Below the pieces are notes generated by a model. That model made no database searches. It worked only from the letters and a program-made list of their open reading frames with translations, and had not been told where the DNA came from. Shown in pieces: positions 42,508-52,734 of a DNA stretch of 64,000 nucleotides. The translations under genes were made by a program, and so were the position numbers. Origin of the DNA: Streptomyces scabiei 87.22 (GTDB lineage Bacteria; Actinomycetota; Actinomycetes; Streptomycetales; Streptomycetaceae); contig NC_013929.1 of NCBI RefSeq assembly GCF_000091305.1, positions 868,001 through 932,000 on the forward strand, read 5' to 3'. Numbering within the stretch: position 1 is the stretch's first letter; every line of letters starts with the position of its first letter.

Positions 42508-42828
42508 ATGGATTCCTGGACCTGGGGTGTGATCGCCGCGATCGTGCTGATCGCCGCCGCCGTCCTCGGCGTGGCCGTGTGGCTGCTGCTGCGGCTGGTG
42601 CGCACCCGGCGCGAGCTGAACCGCGCGGGACTGCCGACCGGCCCCAAGTGGGTCTTCTGGGGTGCCGTCCTCTATCTCGTCCTGCCGACCGACCTGGTGC
42701 CGGACCCCGTGTACCTGGACGACATCGGGGTCCTCCTGCTGGCGATCAGGTCCATGCGCTCCGGCCGTCAGGACGCCCTGGACGCGATGGAGCGGCAGGA
42801 GGGCACGGGAACCGCCGTACGGGGATGA
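42508..42828 (+). CDS. YkvA-like (DUF1232) small membrane protein
   Basis: 106 residues from ATG 42508 with GGAGGGG upstream. A hydrophobic helix (about 6-28) is followed by a basic loop and WVFWGAVLYLVLPTDLVPDPVYLDDIGVLLLAIRSM. The LPxDLxPD...DD pattern is the DUF1232/YkvA signature. The C terminus is hydrophilic. Function is unknown; related proteins are small membrane proteins in diverse bacteria. The next gene follows after 40 bases on the same strand. Confidence 0.88.
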   Translation: MDSWTWGVIAAIVLIAAAVLGVAVWLLLRLVRTRRELNRAGLPTGPKWVFWGAVLYLVLPTDLVPDPVYLDDIGVLLLAIRSMRSGRQDALDAMERQEGTGTAVRG

Positions 42829-42868
42829 GGCGTTGTCGGGCTGACGGTCACTGCGACGGACGGCACCG

Positions 42869-45534
<2,666 letters not shown>

Positions 45535-45536
<2 letters not shown>

Positions 45537-45684
45537 CTCGGCCGGCGCGGGGGCGGCCGTCCACGTACACCTCGTCGTCGGCGGACGGATCGAACGGCCG
45601 GAAGGCGTCGCCGTCGAGGTCGAAGAGACAGGCCCGGATTTGTTCGGGCAGGCCCAGTGCGGTCGGTTCGGTCGTCTCGTTCAT
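45535..45684 (-). pseudogene. Remnant of a HAD-family hydrolase gene
   Basis: From ATG 45684 the minus strand reads TALGLPEQIRACLFDLDG, the usual start of beta-phosphoglucomutase-like HAD hydrolases with the nucleophile motif DxD. It then jumps to DAFRPFDPSADDEVYVDGRPRAG. In intact relatives about 20-30 residues (VLTDTA...AWKxxFD...) separate these pieces, and some 180 residues follow. Here the homology stops at about 45540, next to the stop of the convergent serine hydrolase gene. An internal deletion plus 3' truncation is inferred. The second HAD Asp is lost, so no activity is expected. Confidence 0.65.
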
Positions 45685-45740
45685 GGGGTCGGGGTTCCCC
45701 GCGCGGCCGGAGTCAGTGAGGAGGTCGGGCGAGAAACCGC

Positions 45741-46619
45741 TCACCGTCTGCTGACGCCGCCGCCGCCGTGGGCGCGGCCGAGGGTGTGCAGGTGTTCCAG
45801 GGCGTCGAGGACGACGGTCCGGTCGTACCAGGCCAGCCATTCGCCTGCCTGGGCGCCCACGGCGGTCAGCTCCTTGGTCTGGGCGCGGTTCAGGTCCCGC
45901 AGGGGGCGTTCGCAGTGCGCCGAGACCATGCCGACGACCAGCCCGGAGGCGGTGGTGAGCGGCACGCTGTGGCAGGCGCGGCTGCCCGCGCGCAGGATCG
46001 CCTCGCGGGCCTCCTCGGTGAACACCGGGTCCGTCGCCACGTCCCGGACCGTGACCTGGGACGCTTCCCGCGCGGCCTTGGCGCAGGCGGTGCCGTCGTC
46101 GCCGACGTACGCGAAGAAGTCGACGAAGTCGGCCGTGAGTCCCGTGTGCCGTTCGATGCGCAGTCCGCCCTCGGTCCGGTCGGCGATCTGGACGTTGCCC
46201 ATGTCGGTGCCGACGACGGCGAGGGTCCGGTCGAGGACGGCGGCCAGCACCTCGCTGCGGTTGCCCCGGCCGGAGCGGGGTTCGCGTGCCGCCCCGATGC
46301 CGAGGGCCGGCTCCGCCCGCCGGATCCGGCGGGGGAACCACAGCCCGGTGCGGCTGTGCGGCCGGGGCGCGCCCAGTGCCGCGCCGGCCAGGGTGCGCAG
46401 CTTGACGTTGTGCTGCTGCGAGGCACGCTGGAGCAGCGCGAACGCGGTCTCGGCGTCCGGCAGGGCGTAGCGCTCCCGCAGCATGCCCTGGGCCTGGGCG
46501 ATCAGGGTGCGGCCCTCCGTCCGGGTGCGCAGACCGCGTACCTCGGCGCGCAGCCGCGCCAGTTCCTCCCGGGTCGCCTCGTCCTCGCCGTGGGCCTCCG
46601 GCCTGGGTCCCGCTCCCAT
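45741..46619 (-). CDS. GAF/ANTAR-type regulator
   Basis: 292 residues from ATG 46619. The N-terminal part (about 18-75) has a coiled coil and LIAQAQGMLRERYALPDAETAFALLQRASQQHNVKLRTLA, which is the ANTAR RNA-binding three-helix domain, here placed first rather than last. A linker is followed by a GAF domain (about 118-285) with VLAAVLDRTLAVVGTDMGNVQI, HTGLTADFVDFFAY, and GSRACHSVPLTTASGLVVGMVS. ANTAR proteins stop or permit transcription termination by binding RNA double hairpins. The GAF ligand is unknown. Divergent from the kinase gene at 46712; convergent with the HAD remnant's 5' side. Confidence 0.88.
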   Translation of the reverse strand: MGAGPRPEAHGEDEATREELARLRAEVRGLRTRTEGRTLIAQAQGMLRERYALPDAETAFALLQRASQQHNVKLRTLAGAALGAPRPHSRTGLWFPRRIRRAEPALGIGAAREPRSGRGNRSEVLAAVLDRTLAVVGTDMGNVQIADRTEGGLRIERHTGLTADFVDFFAYVGDDGTACAKAAREASQVTVRDVATDPVFTEEAREAILRAGSRACHSVPLTTASGLVVGMVSAHCERPLRDLNRAQTKELTAVGAQAGEWLAWYDRTVVLDALEHLHTLGRAHGGGGVSRR

Positions 46620-46711
46620 CGCGCACCTTCCGCTGTTCTCGTTCCGTGGCAGCGGTGCTCGTCTGCCCGGTCCCTGTCCGGGTACGCCGGACGCGGGCTA
46701 CCGTCGACCGC

Positions 46712-47368
46712 ATGCCCCTGACCTTCGACGACCTCCTGCACCGGGCCGCCTCGCTGGCCCGCCCCGGCCGCCGGACCCTGCTCGGTATCGCCGGCGGCCC
46801 CGGCGCGGGGAAGACGACCCTCGCCGAGCGGCTCACCCGGGCGCTCAACGGCGACGGTGAGCCCCGGGTCGCCCATGTGCCCATGGACGGCTTCCATCTG
46901 GCGGACGTGGAACTCGACCGCCTCGGCCGTCGGGACCGCAAGGGCGCGCCGGACACGTTCGACGCGGCGGGCTACGCGGCCCTGCTGGAGCGGCTGCGCC
47001 GGGACGAGGACGACGTCGTGTATGCGCCGGGGTTCGAGCGGACCCTGGAGCAGCCCGTCGCGGGTTCGATCCCCGTGCCGCCGTCCGCCCGGCTGGTCGT
47101 CACCGAGGGGAACTACCTCCTGCTGGAGGCGGGTGTCTGGCCCCGTGTGCGGTCCCGGCTCGACGAGGTCTGGTTCTGCGACCTCGACGAGGGCGAACGG
47201 GTGCGGCGGCTGGTGGCCCGGCACGAGGAGTTCGGCAAGGGGCACGAGGAGGCGGTCGCGTGGGTCGCCGGCCCGGATCGGCGCAACGCGGAGGCGGTGG
47301 CGGCGAGCAGATGCCACGCCGACCTGGTGGTGCCGGCGTCGGCGATGCCGGAGCGCATCCGGACATGA
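46712..47368 (+). CDS. P-loop nucleoside/sugar kinase (uridine kinase/PanK-like)
   Basis: 218 residues from ATG 46712. Walker A is GIAGGPGAGKTTLA (about 25-38). VPMDGFHLADVELDRLGRRDRKGAPDTFDAAGY (about 55-87) is the substrate-binding loop of the PanK/uridine kinase/phosphoribulokinase group. VVTEGNYLLLEAGVWPRV (about 130-147) provides the second acidic site, with the lid RVRRLVARHEEFGKG. Similar proteins are annotated as nucleoside/nucleotide kinases or, in some sugar loci, as fructose kinases. Given the carbohydrate genes beyond the terminator, a sugar-kinase role is possible. Confidence 0.88.
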   Translation: MPLTFDDLLHRAASLARPGRRTLLGIAGGPGAGKTTLAERLTRALNGDGEPRVAHVPMDGFHLADVELDRLGRRDRKGAPDTFDAAGYAALLERLRRDEDDVVYAPGFERTLEQPVAGSIPVPPSARLVVTEGNYLLLEAGVWPRVRSRLDEVWFCDLDEGERVRRLVARHEEFGKGHEEAVAWVAGPDRRNAEAVAASRCHADLVVPASAMPERIRT

Positions 47369-47370
47369 GA

Positions 47371-47400
47371 CAGCCCGGCGTCGTCAGGAACGCCGGGCTG
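47371..47400. terminator. Strong hairpin between convergent kinase and heparinase-like genes
   Basis: Perfect 11-bp arms CAGCCCGGCGT / ACGCCGGGCTG with an 8-base loop begin 2 bases after the kinase stop. It can end both the plus-strand kinase transcript and, 20 bases after its stop, the minus-strand ABC operon. Confidence 0.8.
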
Positions 47401-47419
47401 CCGGTGCGGGGGCCCGCGA

Positions 47420-49168
47420 TCAGGCGGGTGAGGTGGGGTCCGTCCCGGTCACGCGAGGGGGGGCGGGCCGGTGGGCGCGCAGGGCGAGGGTGAGGGTGTG
47501 CGGGCCCATGCCGCCCAGGTAGACACGGTTTCCGGTGGTGGCGTCGGTGCCGCCCACGACGGTGTGGTCCTGGCCCGGGTCGTAGCGCAGCACCTCGCCC
47601 CGGTCCGGCCCGGCCAGCGGCTCGCCCGCCTCGACGGCGACCTCGACGCGGATCTCGTCGTCACCGGCCCGGTAGGTCATCGGCCCGGCCGTCAGGCACC
47701 AGCGGCCGTCGCCGATCGGTACGGCGCCCTCCGGCGTGCCGCCCGGCCGGAAGGTCAGTTCGAGGGCCCAGGGCACCCGGGGGCCGCTGATGTCGATCCG
47801 CAGGTCGGCGCCGTCCTCCCGCAGTTCGGCCTCGACGCGGGTCGTGTGGGAGACCTCGTCCCGGGGGCGGTCCGGGAAGGCCATCGCGGCCGAGAAACGG
47901 CCCTCGTCCACCAGCCGGTAGTCGCCGTCGTCCCGCCGCCGGTCCTTCGGGAGCGGCTGGTAGTAGGCGGCGGTGAGGGTTTCGGTGAGCCGGTACCGGT
48001 TCTCGGCGAGCTGCTGCGTCTCCGCGGCACGGAACGGCCCCAGATCGAAGAAGCCTCGGGCGAGACGGACCGCGTCGAGGACGGCGTCGCCGGCGAACAG
48101 GCGCAGGAAGGTGGGGTTGCAGGCGAGTCCCGAGCGGATGCGCCGCTGCGCGGGCACATCTGAGCCGCCGTACACCACCGTGTGCGCGATGGCCGAGGCG
48201 CGTGCGGCCAGCCGGGCGGTGGGGAGGTACCGCGCGCGCGGAAGTGTCTCCGCGGCCGGGGCCGGCAGGGCGCGGCCCAGTTCGGGGGTGAGGAGGGTCT
48301 GGGCGAGCAGGTCGGGGTCGTCGATGCCGTCGGCGGCCGCCAGCCGTGCCGCCCGGGCGAAGTCTCCCCGGCCGGTGCGGATCGCGAGCAGCCGGTAGTG
48401 CGGCAGGTAGGGCGCCAGCGGGAACGGGGCGTACTGGTCCTGCCGCCGGGAGAGAACGGTCTCGACGGTGCCGTCCGGCCTGATGAGGTCCAGAGTGGTG
48501 GCGAGATTGTGTTCGACGGCGTCGAGCAGGTCGGCGCGGCCGAGCACATCGGCGAGGAGCAGCAGGGACGGGTTGGACACGTGGGCCGCGTAGTTGGCGC
48601 TCCGCTCCGAGTACAGGCCGTCGCTGTCGATGTCGACGCCCTCGGTGAGCCACTCCTCGACGCGGTCGAGCAGCCGGTCGTCGGGGAAGGACCGGTGCAG
48701 GCGGGCCAGCGCCGCGCACAGCTCCCAGCGGTGGTTCGGGGTGTGCACCCCGCCCGTCAGGAGACTGTCGAGGGCGGCTCCGGCGATCTCGGCGAGGGCC
48801 GCCGCGGCCTCGCGCAGTTCCGGCCCCCCGCCCGCGGCGAGGACGTGCGCGTCGCACACGTCGTTGACGGTGAATGCGGAGTCCGGCGGGGACTGCACGT
48901 TGTCGCCGCCGGCGAAGAGGCCGGTGGTGGTCTGCGTGGCCCGCAGGGCCCGCAGGTGGGTCATCGCGGCGGTGACGGCCTGCCCGCTGCCGTGCAGGGC
49001 CGAGTCCGGGGACCGGTGGGCCGCGAGCAGGGTCTTCACCCGCCGCGCCAGCTCGCGGTGCGGCACCGCGGTGGGTTCCTCGTCGGGGCGGGCCGCGAGC
49101 GGGGCGGCCGTCCGGTCGGCGGCGCGGGCCGCCGACCGGACGAACTCGGGGTCGAGCGGGGTGGGCAC
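47420..49168 (-). CDS. Heparinase II/III-like protein
   Basis: 582 residues from GTG 49168, two bases after the permease stop. The N-terminal part is helical, as in alpha/alpha-toroid lyases: GVHTPNHRWELCAALARLHRSF (about 172-193, with candidate catalytic Asn-His), YSERSANYAAHVSNPSLLLLADVLG (about 216-240) and PDGTVETVLSRRQDQY. The C-terminal 150 residues are beta-rich (VSHTTRVEAELREDGADLRIDI, VYLGGMGPHTLTLAL), like the beta-sandwich of heparinase II/III-type enzymes. No signal peptide, so the oligosaccharide would be cut after import by the adjacent ABC transporter. Lyase or hydrolase action on a uronic-acid-containing sugar is inferred. Confidence 0.7.
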   Translation of the reverse strand: MPTPLDPEFVRSAARAADRTAAPLAARPDEEPTAVPHRELARRVKTLLAAHRSPDSALHGSGQAVTAAMTHLRALRATQTTTGLFAGGDNVQSPPDSAFTVNDVCDAHVLAAGGGPELREAAAALAEIAGAALDSLLTGGVHTPNHRWELCAALARLHRSFPDDRLLDRVEEWLTEGVDIDSDGLYSERSANYAAHVSNPSLLLLADVLGRADLLDAVEHNLATTLDLIRPDGTVETVLSRRQDQYAPFPLAPYLPHYRLLAIRTGRGDFARAARLAAADGIDDPDLLAQTLLTPELGRALPAPAAETLPRARYLPTARLAARASAIAHTVVYGGSDVPAQRRIRSGLACNPTFLRLFAGDAVLDAVRLARGFFDLGPFRAAETQQLAENRYRLTETLTAAYYQPLPKDRRRDDGDYRLVDEGRFSAAMAFPDRPRDEVSHTTRVEAELREDGADLRIDISGPRVPWALELTFRPGGTPEGAVPIGDGRWCLTAGPMTYRAGDDEIRVEVAVEAGEPLAGPDRGEVLRYDPGQDHTVVGGTDATTGNRVYLGGMGPHTLTLALRAHRPAPPRVTGTDPTSPA

Positions 49169-49170
49169 GA

Positions 49171-50073
49171 TCAGTCCTTCAGTCCGGCGTTGATGTCGGC
49201 GCCCATGACGTAGCGCTGGAAGACCAGGAAGACCAGGATCAGCGGGATCATGGAGATGACCGACGCGCCGAGCAGGACCGACCAGTTGATGTTCTGCGCG
49301 CCGACGATGCTCTGGATGCCGATCTGCACGGTGAACTTGTTGGGGTCGTTGAGCATCAGCAGCGGCCAGATGTAGTCGTTCCAGCGCCACTGGAAGGACA
49401 GGATGGCGAGGGTGAGCATGATGGGCCGGGAGATCGGCACCATGATCCGCAGGAAGATCGACAGTTCACGCGCGCCGTCGATGCGGGCGGCTTCCACGAG
49501 CTCGTCCGGAACCGTCAGGAAGAACTGGCGGAACATGAAGCATCCGGTCGCGGTGAGCACCGCCGGCAGGATGATGCCGGCGAACGAGTTGTACAGGCCC
49601 AGGTCACGGACCACCAGGAACGAGGGGGCGAGCATGACCTCGCCCGGCAGCATCGTGGTGGCCAGGATGCACAGGAAGAAGGCCTTGAGCCAGCGGTTGT
49701 CGTACTTGGCCAGCGCGTAGCCCGTGCAGCAGCTGACGCCCACCGTGAGGATCGTCGTGATCACGCACACGATGGCCGTGTTGATGAAGTACTGGGAGAA
49801 GTTGGCGCTGTCCCACGCCGCCTCGAAGCCCGACAGGGTGGGGTTGTGCGGGACCAGGGTCAGCGGATAGGAGAACAGGTCGCTGGCCGGCTTGAAGGAG
49901 CTGAGGATGAACCACAGCACCGGCAGCCCGTAGAGGCACGCCAGGATCCACAGCAGGGTCGTCGCGGACACGGCCTGCCGGAGGCTGCCGGTGGCGGTGC
50001 CGCGGGGCCGCTTCTTGGAGACGGTCCGTGCGGACCCGGTGTCGACCGGGCGGGGGATGTCTGTGGTTGTCAT
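49171..50073 (-). CDS. Carbohydrate ABC transporter permease (MalG/CUT1 type)
   Basis: 300 residues from ATG 50073, which overlaps the previous permease stop (ATGA). A cytoplasmic N terminus is followed by six helices (near 35-57, 98-120, 133-155, 165-185, 210-230, 267-287). The EAA loop, ELVEAARIDGARELSIFLRIMVPISRP (about 205-231), docks the ATPase. SFKPASDLFSYP after the first helix is typical of MalG-type subunits. The ATPase gene (often a shared MsiK) is missing from the operon, as is usual in Streptomyces. It imports an oligosaccharide together with 50070-50981. Confidence 0.95.
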   Translation of the reverse strand: MTTTDIPRPVDTGSARTVSKKRPRGTATGSLRQAVSATTLLWILACLYGLPVLWFILSSFKPASDLFSYPLTLVPHNPTLSGFEAAWDSANFSQYFINTAIVCVITTILTVGVSCCTGYALAKYDNRWLKAFFLCILATTMLPGEVMLAPSFLVVRDLGLYNSFAGIILPAVLTATGCFMFRQFFLTVPDELVEAARIDGARELSIFLRIMVPISRPIMLTLAILSFQWRWNDYIWPLLMLNDPNKFTVQIGIQSIVGAQNINWSVLLGASVISMIPLILVFLVFQRYVMGADINAGLKD

Positions 50074-50981
50074 CGGTTCTCCACCCGCCGGTTGACGATC
50101 AGCTGGATGATCGCGACGGCCATCAGGATGAGCATGAGCACGAACGACGCGGCGCTCGCGTAGCCGATCTGGCCCCGTTTGAAGCCGGTCTCGTAGATGT
50201 ACTGCACGAGCAGGTTGTTCGACGTGCCGGGTCCGCCGTTGTTGAGGGCGACGAACACCGGGTATTCCTTCATCGCGTTGATCGTGTTGAGCAGGATGAC
50301 GATGAACGAGGTGGGCGCGATGCTCGGCAGGGTGATGCTGAAGAACTGGCGCCACGGGCCGGCGCCGTCGAGCGAGGCGGCCTCGTAGTAGGACACCGGT
50401 ACGTTCTTGATCGCCGCGATGAACAGCAGCATCGAGAAGCCGGTCCAGGCCCAGGACGCGGCCATCACGACCACGATCAGCGACAGGTCCGCGTTGGACT
50501 GCCACGGAACGGCGCTGCCGCCGAGCTGCTCGATGATGTAGTTGACCAGTCCGAAGTTCTCGCCGAACAGCCAGCGCCACAGGACACCGACGACGATGGG
50601 CGACAGGAGCCAGGGGATGAAGAAGATGACGCGGGCGACCGACCCGCCCTTGGCGTGCTTGCTCACCAGCAGGTTGGCGGTGAGCAGCGAGACCGCGAAG
50701 TTCAGCGGTACGAAGAGCACGGCGTACAGCAGGGTCCGGGTCAGCGCGGCGTAGAAGGTGGAGTCACCGAACAGGTTGTGGTAGTTGTCCAGTCCGATGA
50801 ACTGGAACGCCCCCACTCCCGTGTAGTTCGTGAAGCTGTAGATGAGCCCGATCACCGCCGGCCAGACGAAGAACAGCGAGAAGAGCACGACATTGGCCGC
50901 GATGAGGACGAGCGGTGCGAGGGTGTACTTGCTCCGTCTCCTGGCCGGGCTCGCGGACACGGCCGAGGCGCGTTTTGTCAT
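50070..50981 (-). CDS. Carbohydrate ABC transporter permease (MalF/CUT1 type)
   Basis: 303 residues from ATG 50981. It starts TKRASAVSASPARRRSKYTLAP and has six helices; FFVWPAVIGLIYSFTNYTGVG after the first helix is typical for MalF/UgpA-type subunits. The EAA loop is SYYEAASLDGAGPWRQFFSITLPSIAP (about 205-231). EYPVFVALNNGGPGTSNNLLVQYIYETGF near the end is also typical of sugar permeases. The binding protein gene is 146 bases upstream, separated by a strong hairpin; the second permease overlaps as ATGA. Confidence 0.95.
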   Translation of the reverse strand: MTKRASAVSASPARRRSKYTLAPLVLIAANVVLFSLFFVWPAVIGLIYSFTNYTGVGAFQFIGLDNYHNLFGDSTFYAALTRTLLYAVLFVPLNFAVSLLTANLLVSKHAKGGSVARVIFFIPWLLSPIVVGVLWRWLFGENFGLVNYIIEQLGGSAVPWQSNADLSLIVVVMAASWAWTGFSMLLFIAAIKNVPVSYYEAASLDGAGPWRQFFSITLPSIAPTSFIVILLNTINAMKEYPVFVALNNGGPGTSNNLLVQYIYETGFKRGQIGYASAASFVLMLILMAVAIIQLIVNRRVENR

Positions 50982-51076
50982 CTTCCTGACTCCGTGCTGG
51001 TGGAATGGATTGCTGCGGGCTCACCGGCGCGAGCCCCGCGGGCTCACACCATGAGCCCGGACTTGCGCGGGCGCCC

Positions 51077-51114
51077 GGTCCGGGCGGCGGCGTCTGGACC
51101 CCGCCGCCCGGACC
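51077..51114 (-). terminator. Intercistronic hairpin between binding protein and permease genes
   Basis: Perfect 14-bp arms GGTCCGGGCGGCGG / CCGCCGCCCGGACC with a 10-base loop lie 13 bases after the binding protein stop (51128). Such hairpins partly end transcription or protect the upstream mRNA, giving more binding protein than permease. Confidence 0.7.
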
Positions 51115-51127
51115 CTTTCGCCTACGC

Positions 51128-52450
51128 TCAGCCGCCGACCTGCTGGTTGTAGCCGGCCACGATGGCCTCCAGGGCCTTGTCGGCCGACTGCTGGCCGTTG
51201 ATCGCCTTGCCGAGTTCCGTCTTGGTCGGGTCCTCGGTGAGGCTCTTGCCCTTCAGCACCCAGTTGGTCTGCGCACCGTTGAAGTAGCCGGAGATCGGGT
51301 CGTACAGCGGGATCGACTCGTTGTAGAGCTTGTACGCCGCCTGCGCCGCCTCGGACTTGAACGGGTACGTCGGGTTCAGGCCGCTCTCGACCGGCAGGAA
51401 TCCGGAGGCCTCGCACAGCGTCCGGTAGTTGTCGGGCTCGTACAGCCAGGACAGGAAGCCCTTCGCGGCGCCGGCCGCGTCGGCGTTGTTGTTGAAGCCG
51501 ACGATGTTGCCACCGGCGTTCACGTCACTGGCCTGCACCGGCTGGGCCGGGGTCGGGACGCTCGCCCACTCGAACTTCTTGATGCTCTCCGCGAAGGCGG
51601 GCACCTGCCACACGCCGGACCAGTAGGCGACGACGTCACCGCTCTGGAACATCGCGGACGGGTCTGCGCCGCTGGTCCACACCGACTTCGGCATGGTCTT
51701 GTCGTCGTTCCACCCGACGAAGGTGTTCACGGCCTTCTTGGTCGCGTCGTCCACCGAGAACTTGCCGGAGTCGTCCGCGTGGACGTACTTGCCGCCCATC
51801 TCGTAGACCATGGCGCGCAGCCGGGACGGCGACTGGTCGAAGGTCAGGGAGTACTTGGCCTTGGTCTTCTCGCGGACCTTGTTCGCCGCCTTGATGAAGT
51901 CGGTCCAGGTCCAGGTCTTGTCGGGCGAGGTCGGGAAGTCGACGCCGGCCTTCTCGAAGAGCGACTTGTTGATGAACATGCCGGACGCGGTGACGTCCGA
52001 GGGAATGGCCAGCACCTTCCCGGACGAGTCCTTCGCCAGGAAGTTCTGGTTGATGTTGTTGCTCTTCTTGTCGGCGATGGACTTGAGGTCGATCAGCTTG
52101 TTCGACCAGATCGGGTCCAGCGCCGGCACGGCGGCCACGTCGGGCAGGGAGTTGGCCTGCGCGGCGTTGTGCAGCTTGGTCGTGTAGCCGTCGTAGGGGA
52201 TGTTGACGAGCTTGACCTTGACGCCCTTCTCCTTCTTGTACTGCGCCACCACCTTCTTCCAGCCCGCGTCCTGGCCCGGAACGGTGGAGATCCAGAACGT
52301 CAGCGACTTGGAGGTGCCGCCCGAGTCGGAGCCGCCTCCGCAGGCGGAGAGCAGCAGGGTCGCGGCCGAGACACCGGCAGCGAGGGGAACCAGGCGGCGC
52401 ATACCGCCGCGGCCGAGTCGGCTTGAGCGCCGCACACCCACAGTGGTCAT
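51128..52450 (-). CDS. Sugar ABC transporter substrate-binding lipoprotein
   Basis: 440 residues from ATG 52450 behind AAGGGAT. The lipoprotein signal peptide has lipobox LLSAC with Cys37, followed by a Gly/Ser linker. The mature protein resembles MalE/CUT1 receptors: LTFWISTVPGQDAGWKKVVAQYKKEKGVKVKLVNIPYDGY, DVAAVPALDPIWSNKLIDL, GMFINKSLFEKAGVDFPTSPDKTWTWTDFIKAA and MFQSGDVVAYWSGVWQVPAF. Aromatic residues at the ends of these segments would stack on sugars. It is the first gene of the operon binding protein-permease-permease-heparinase-like protein. Confidence 0.95.
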   Translation of the reverse strand: MTTVGVRRSSRLGRGGMRRLVPLAAGVSAATLLLSACGGGSDSGGTSKSLTFWISTVPGQDAGWKKVVAQYKKEKGVKVKLVNIPYDGYTTKLHNAAQANSLPDVAAVPALDPIWSNKLIDLKSIADKKSNNINQNFLAKDSSGKVLAIPSDVTASGMFINKSLFEKAGVDFPTSPDKTWTWTDFIKAANKVREKTKAKYSLTFDQSPSRLRAMVYEMGGKYVHADDSGKFSVDDATKKAVNTFVGWNDDKTMPKSVWTSGADPSAMFQSGDVVAYWSGVWQVPAFAESIKKFEWASVPTPAQPVQASDVNAGGNIVGFNNNADAAGAAKGFLSWLYEPDNYRTLCEASGFLPVESGLNPTYPFKSEAAQAAYKLYNESIPLYDPISGYFNGAQTNWVLKGKSLTEDPTKTELGKAINGQQSADKALEAIVAGYNQQVGG

Positions 52451-52669
52451 CTTCGATCCCTTTTTTTCGGTAGGGGACGGAGCACGGCGCCGACCGAGGC
52501 GGCACGGGTGCATTGTGCAGGAAGGCTGCTTTCCGGGGGCCACGGCCTCGCCCGGCCGCGTCGTCCTCACGGGGCGGAATCCCCGGCCGTACCGGCCGTC
52601 ACCGCACGGGCACGCCCTCGTGCGGTTGCCGTACTTCGAGACATCGAGTACAGGCGGGAGGCTCACCCC

Positions 52670-52691
52670 AAGTCGGCGTCCCGGCCGACTT
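52670..52691. promoter_or_regulatory. Inverted repeat AAGTCGG-n8-CCGACTT upstream of the ABC operon
   Basis: Perfect 7-bp arms with an 8-base spacer lie 220 bases before the binding protein start, between it and the ROK regulator stop at 52735. It could be an operator, or the hairpin end of the ROK transcript, which runs in the same direction. Confidence 0.5.
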
Positions 52692-52693
52692 AG

Positions 52694-52703
52694 AAAGCGC
52701 TTG
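52694..52703. promoter_or_regulatory. LacI-type operator-like palindrome AAGCGCTT
   Basis: GAAAGCGCTTGTC contains the perfect 8-base palindrome AAGCGCTT, the core of many LacI-family operators in actinobacteria (GAAAGCGCTTTC-like). It directly abuts the AAGTCGG repeat. A LacI-type repressor would have to come from elsewhere, since the local regulator is ROK-type. Confidence 0.45.
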
Positions 52704-52734
52704 TCCGGACATTGGCAGATGGCGGTGGAGTCCG

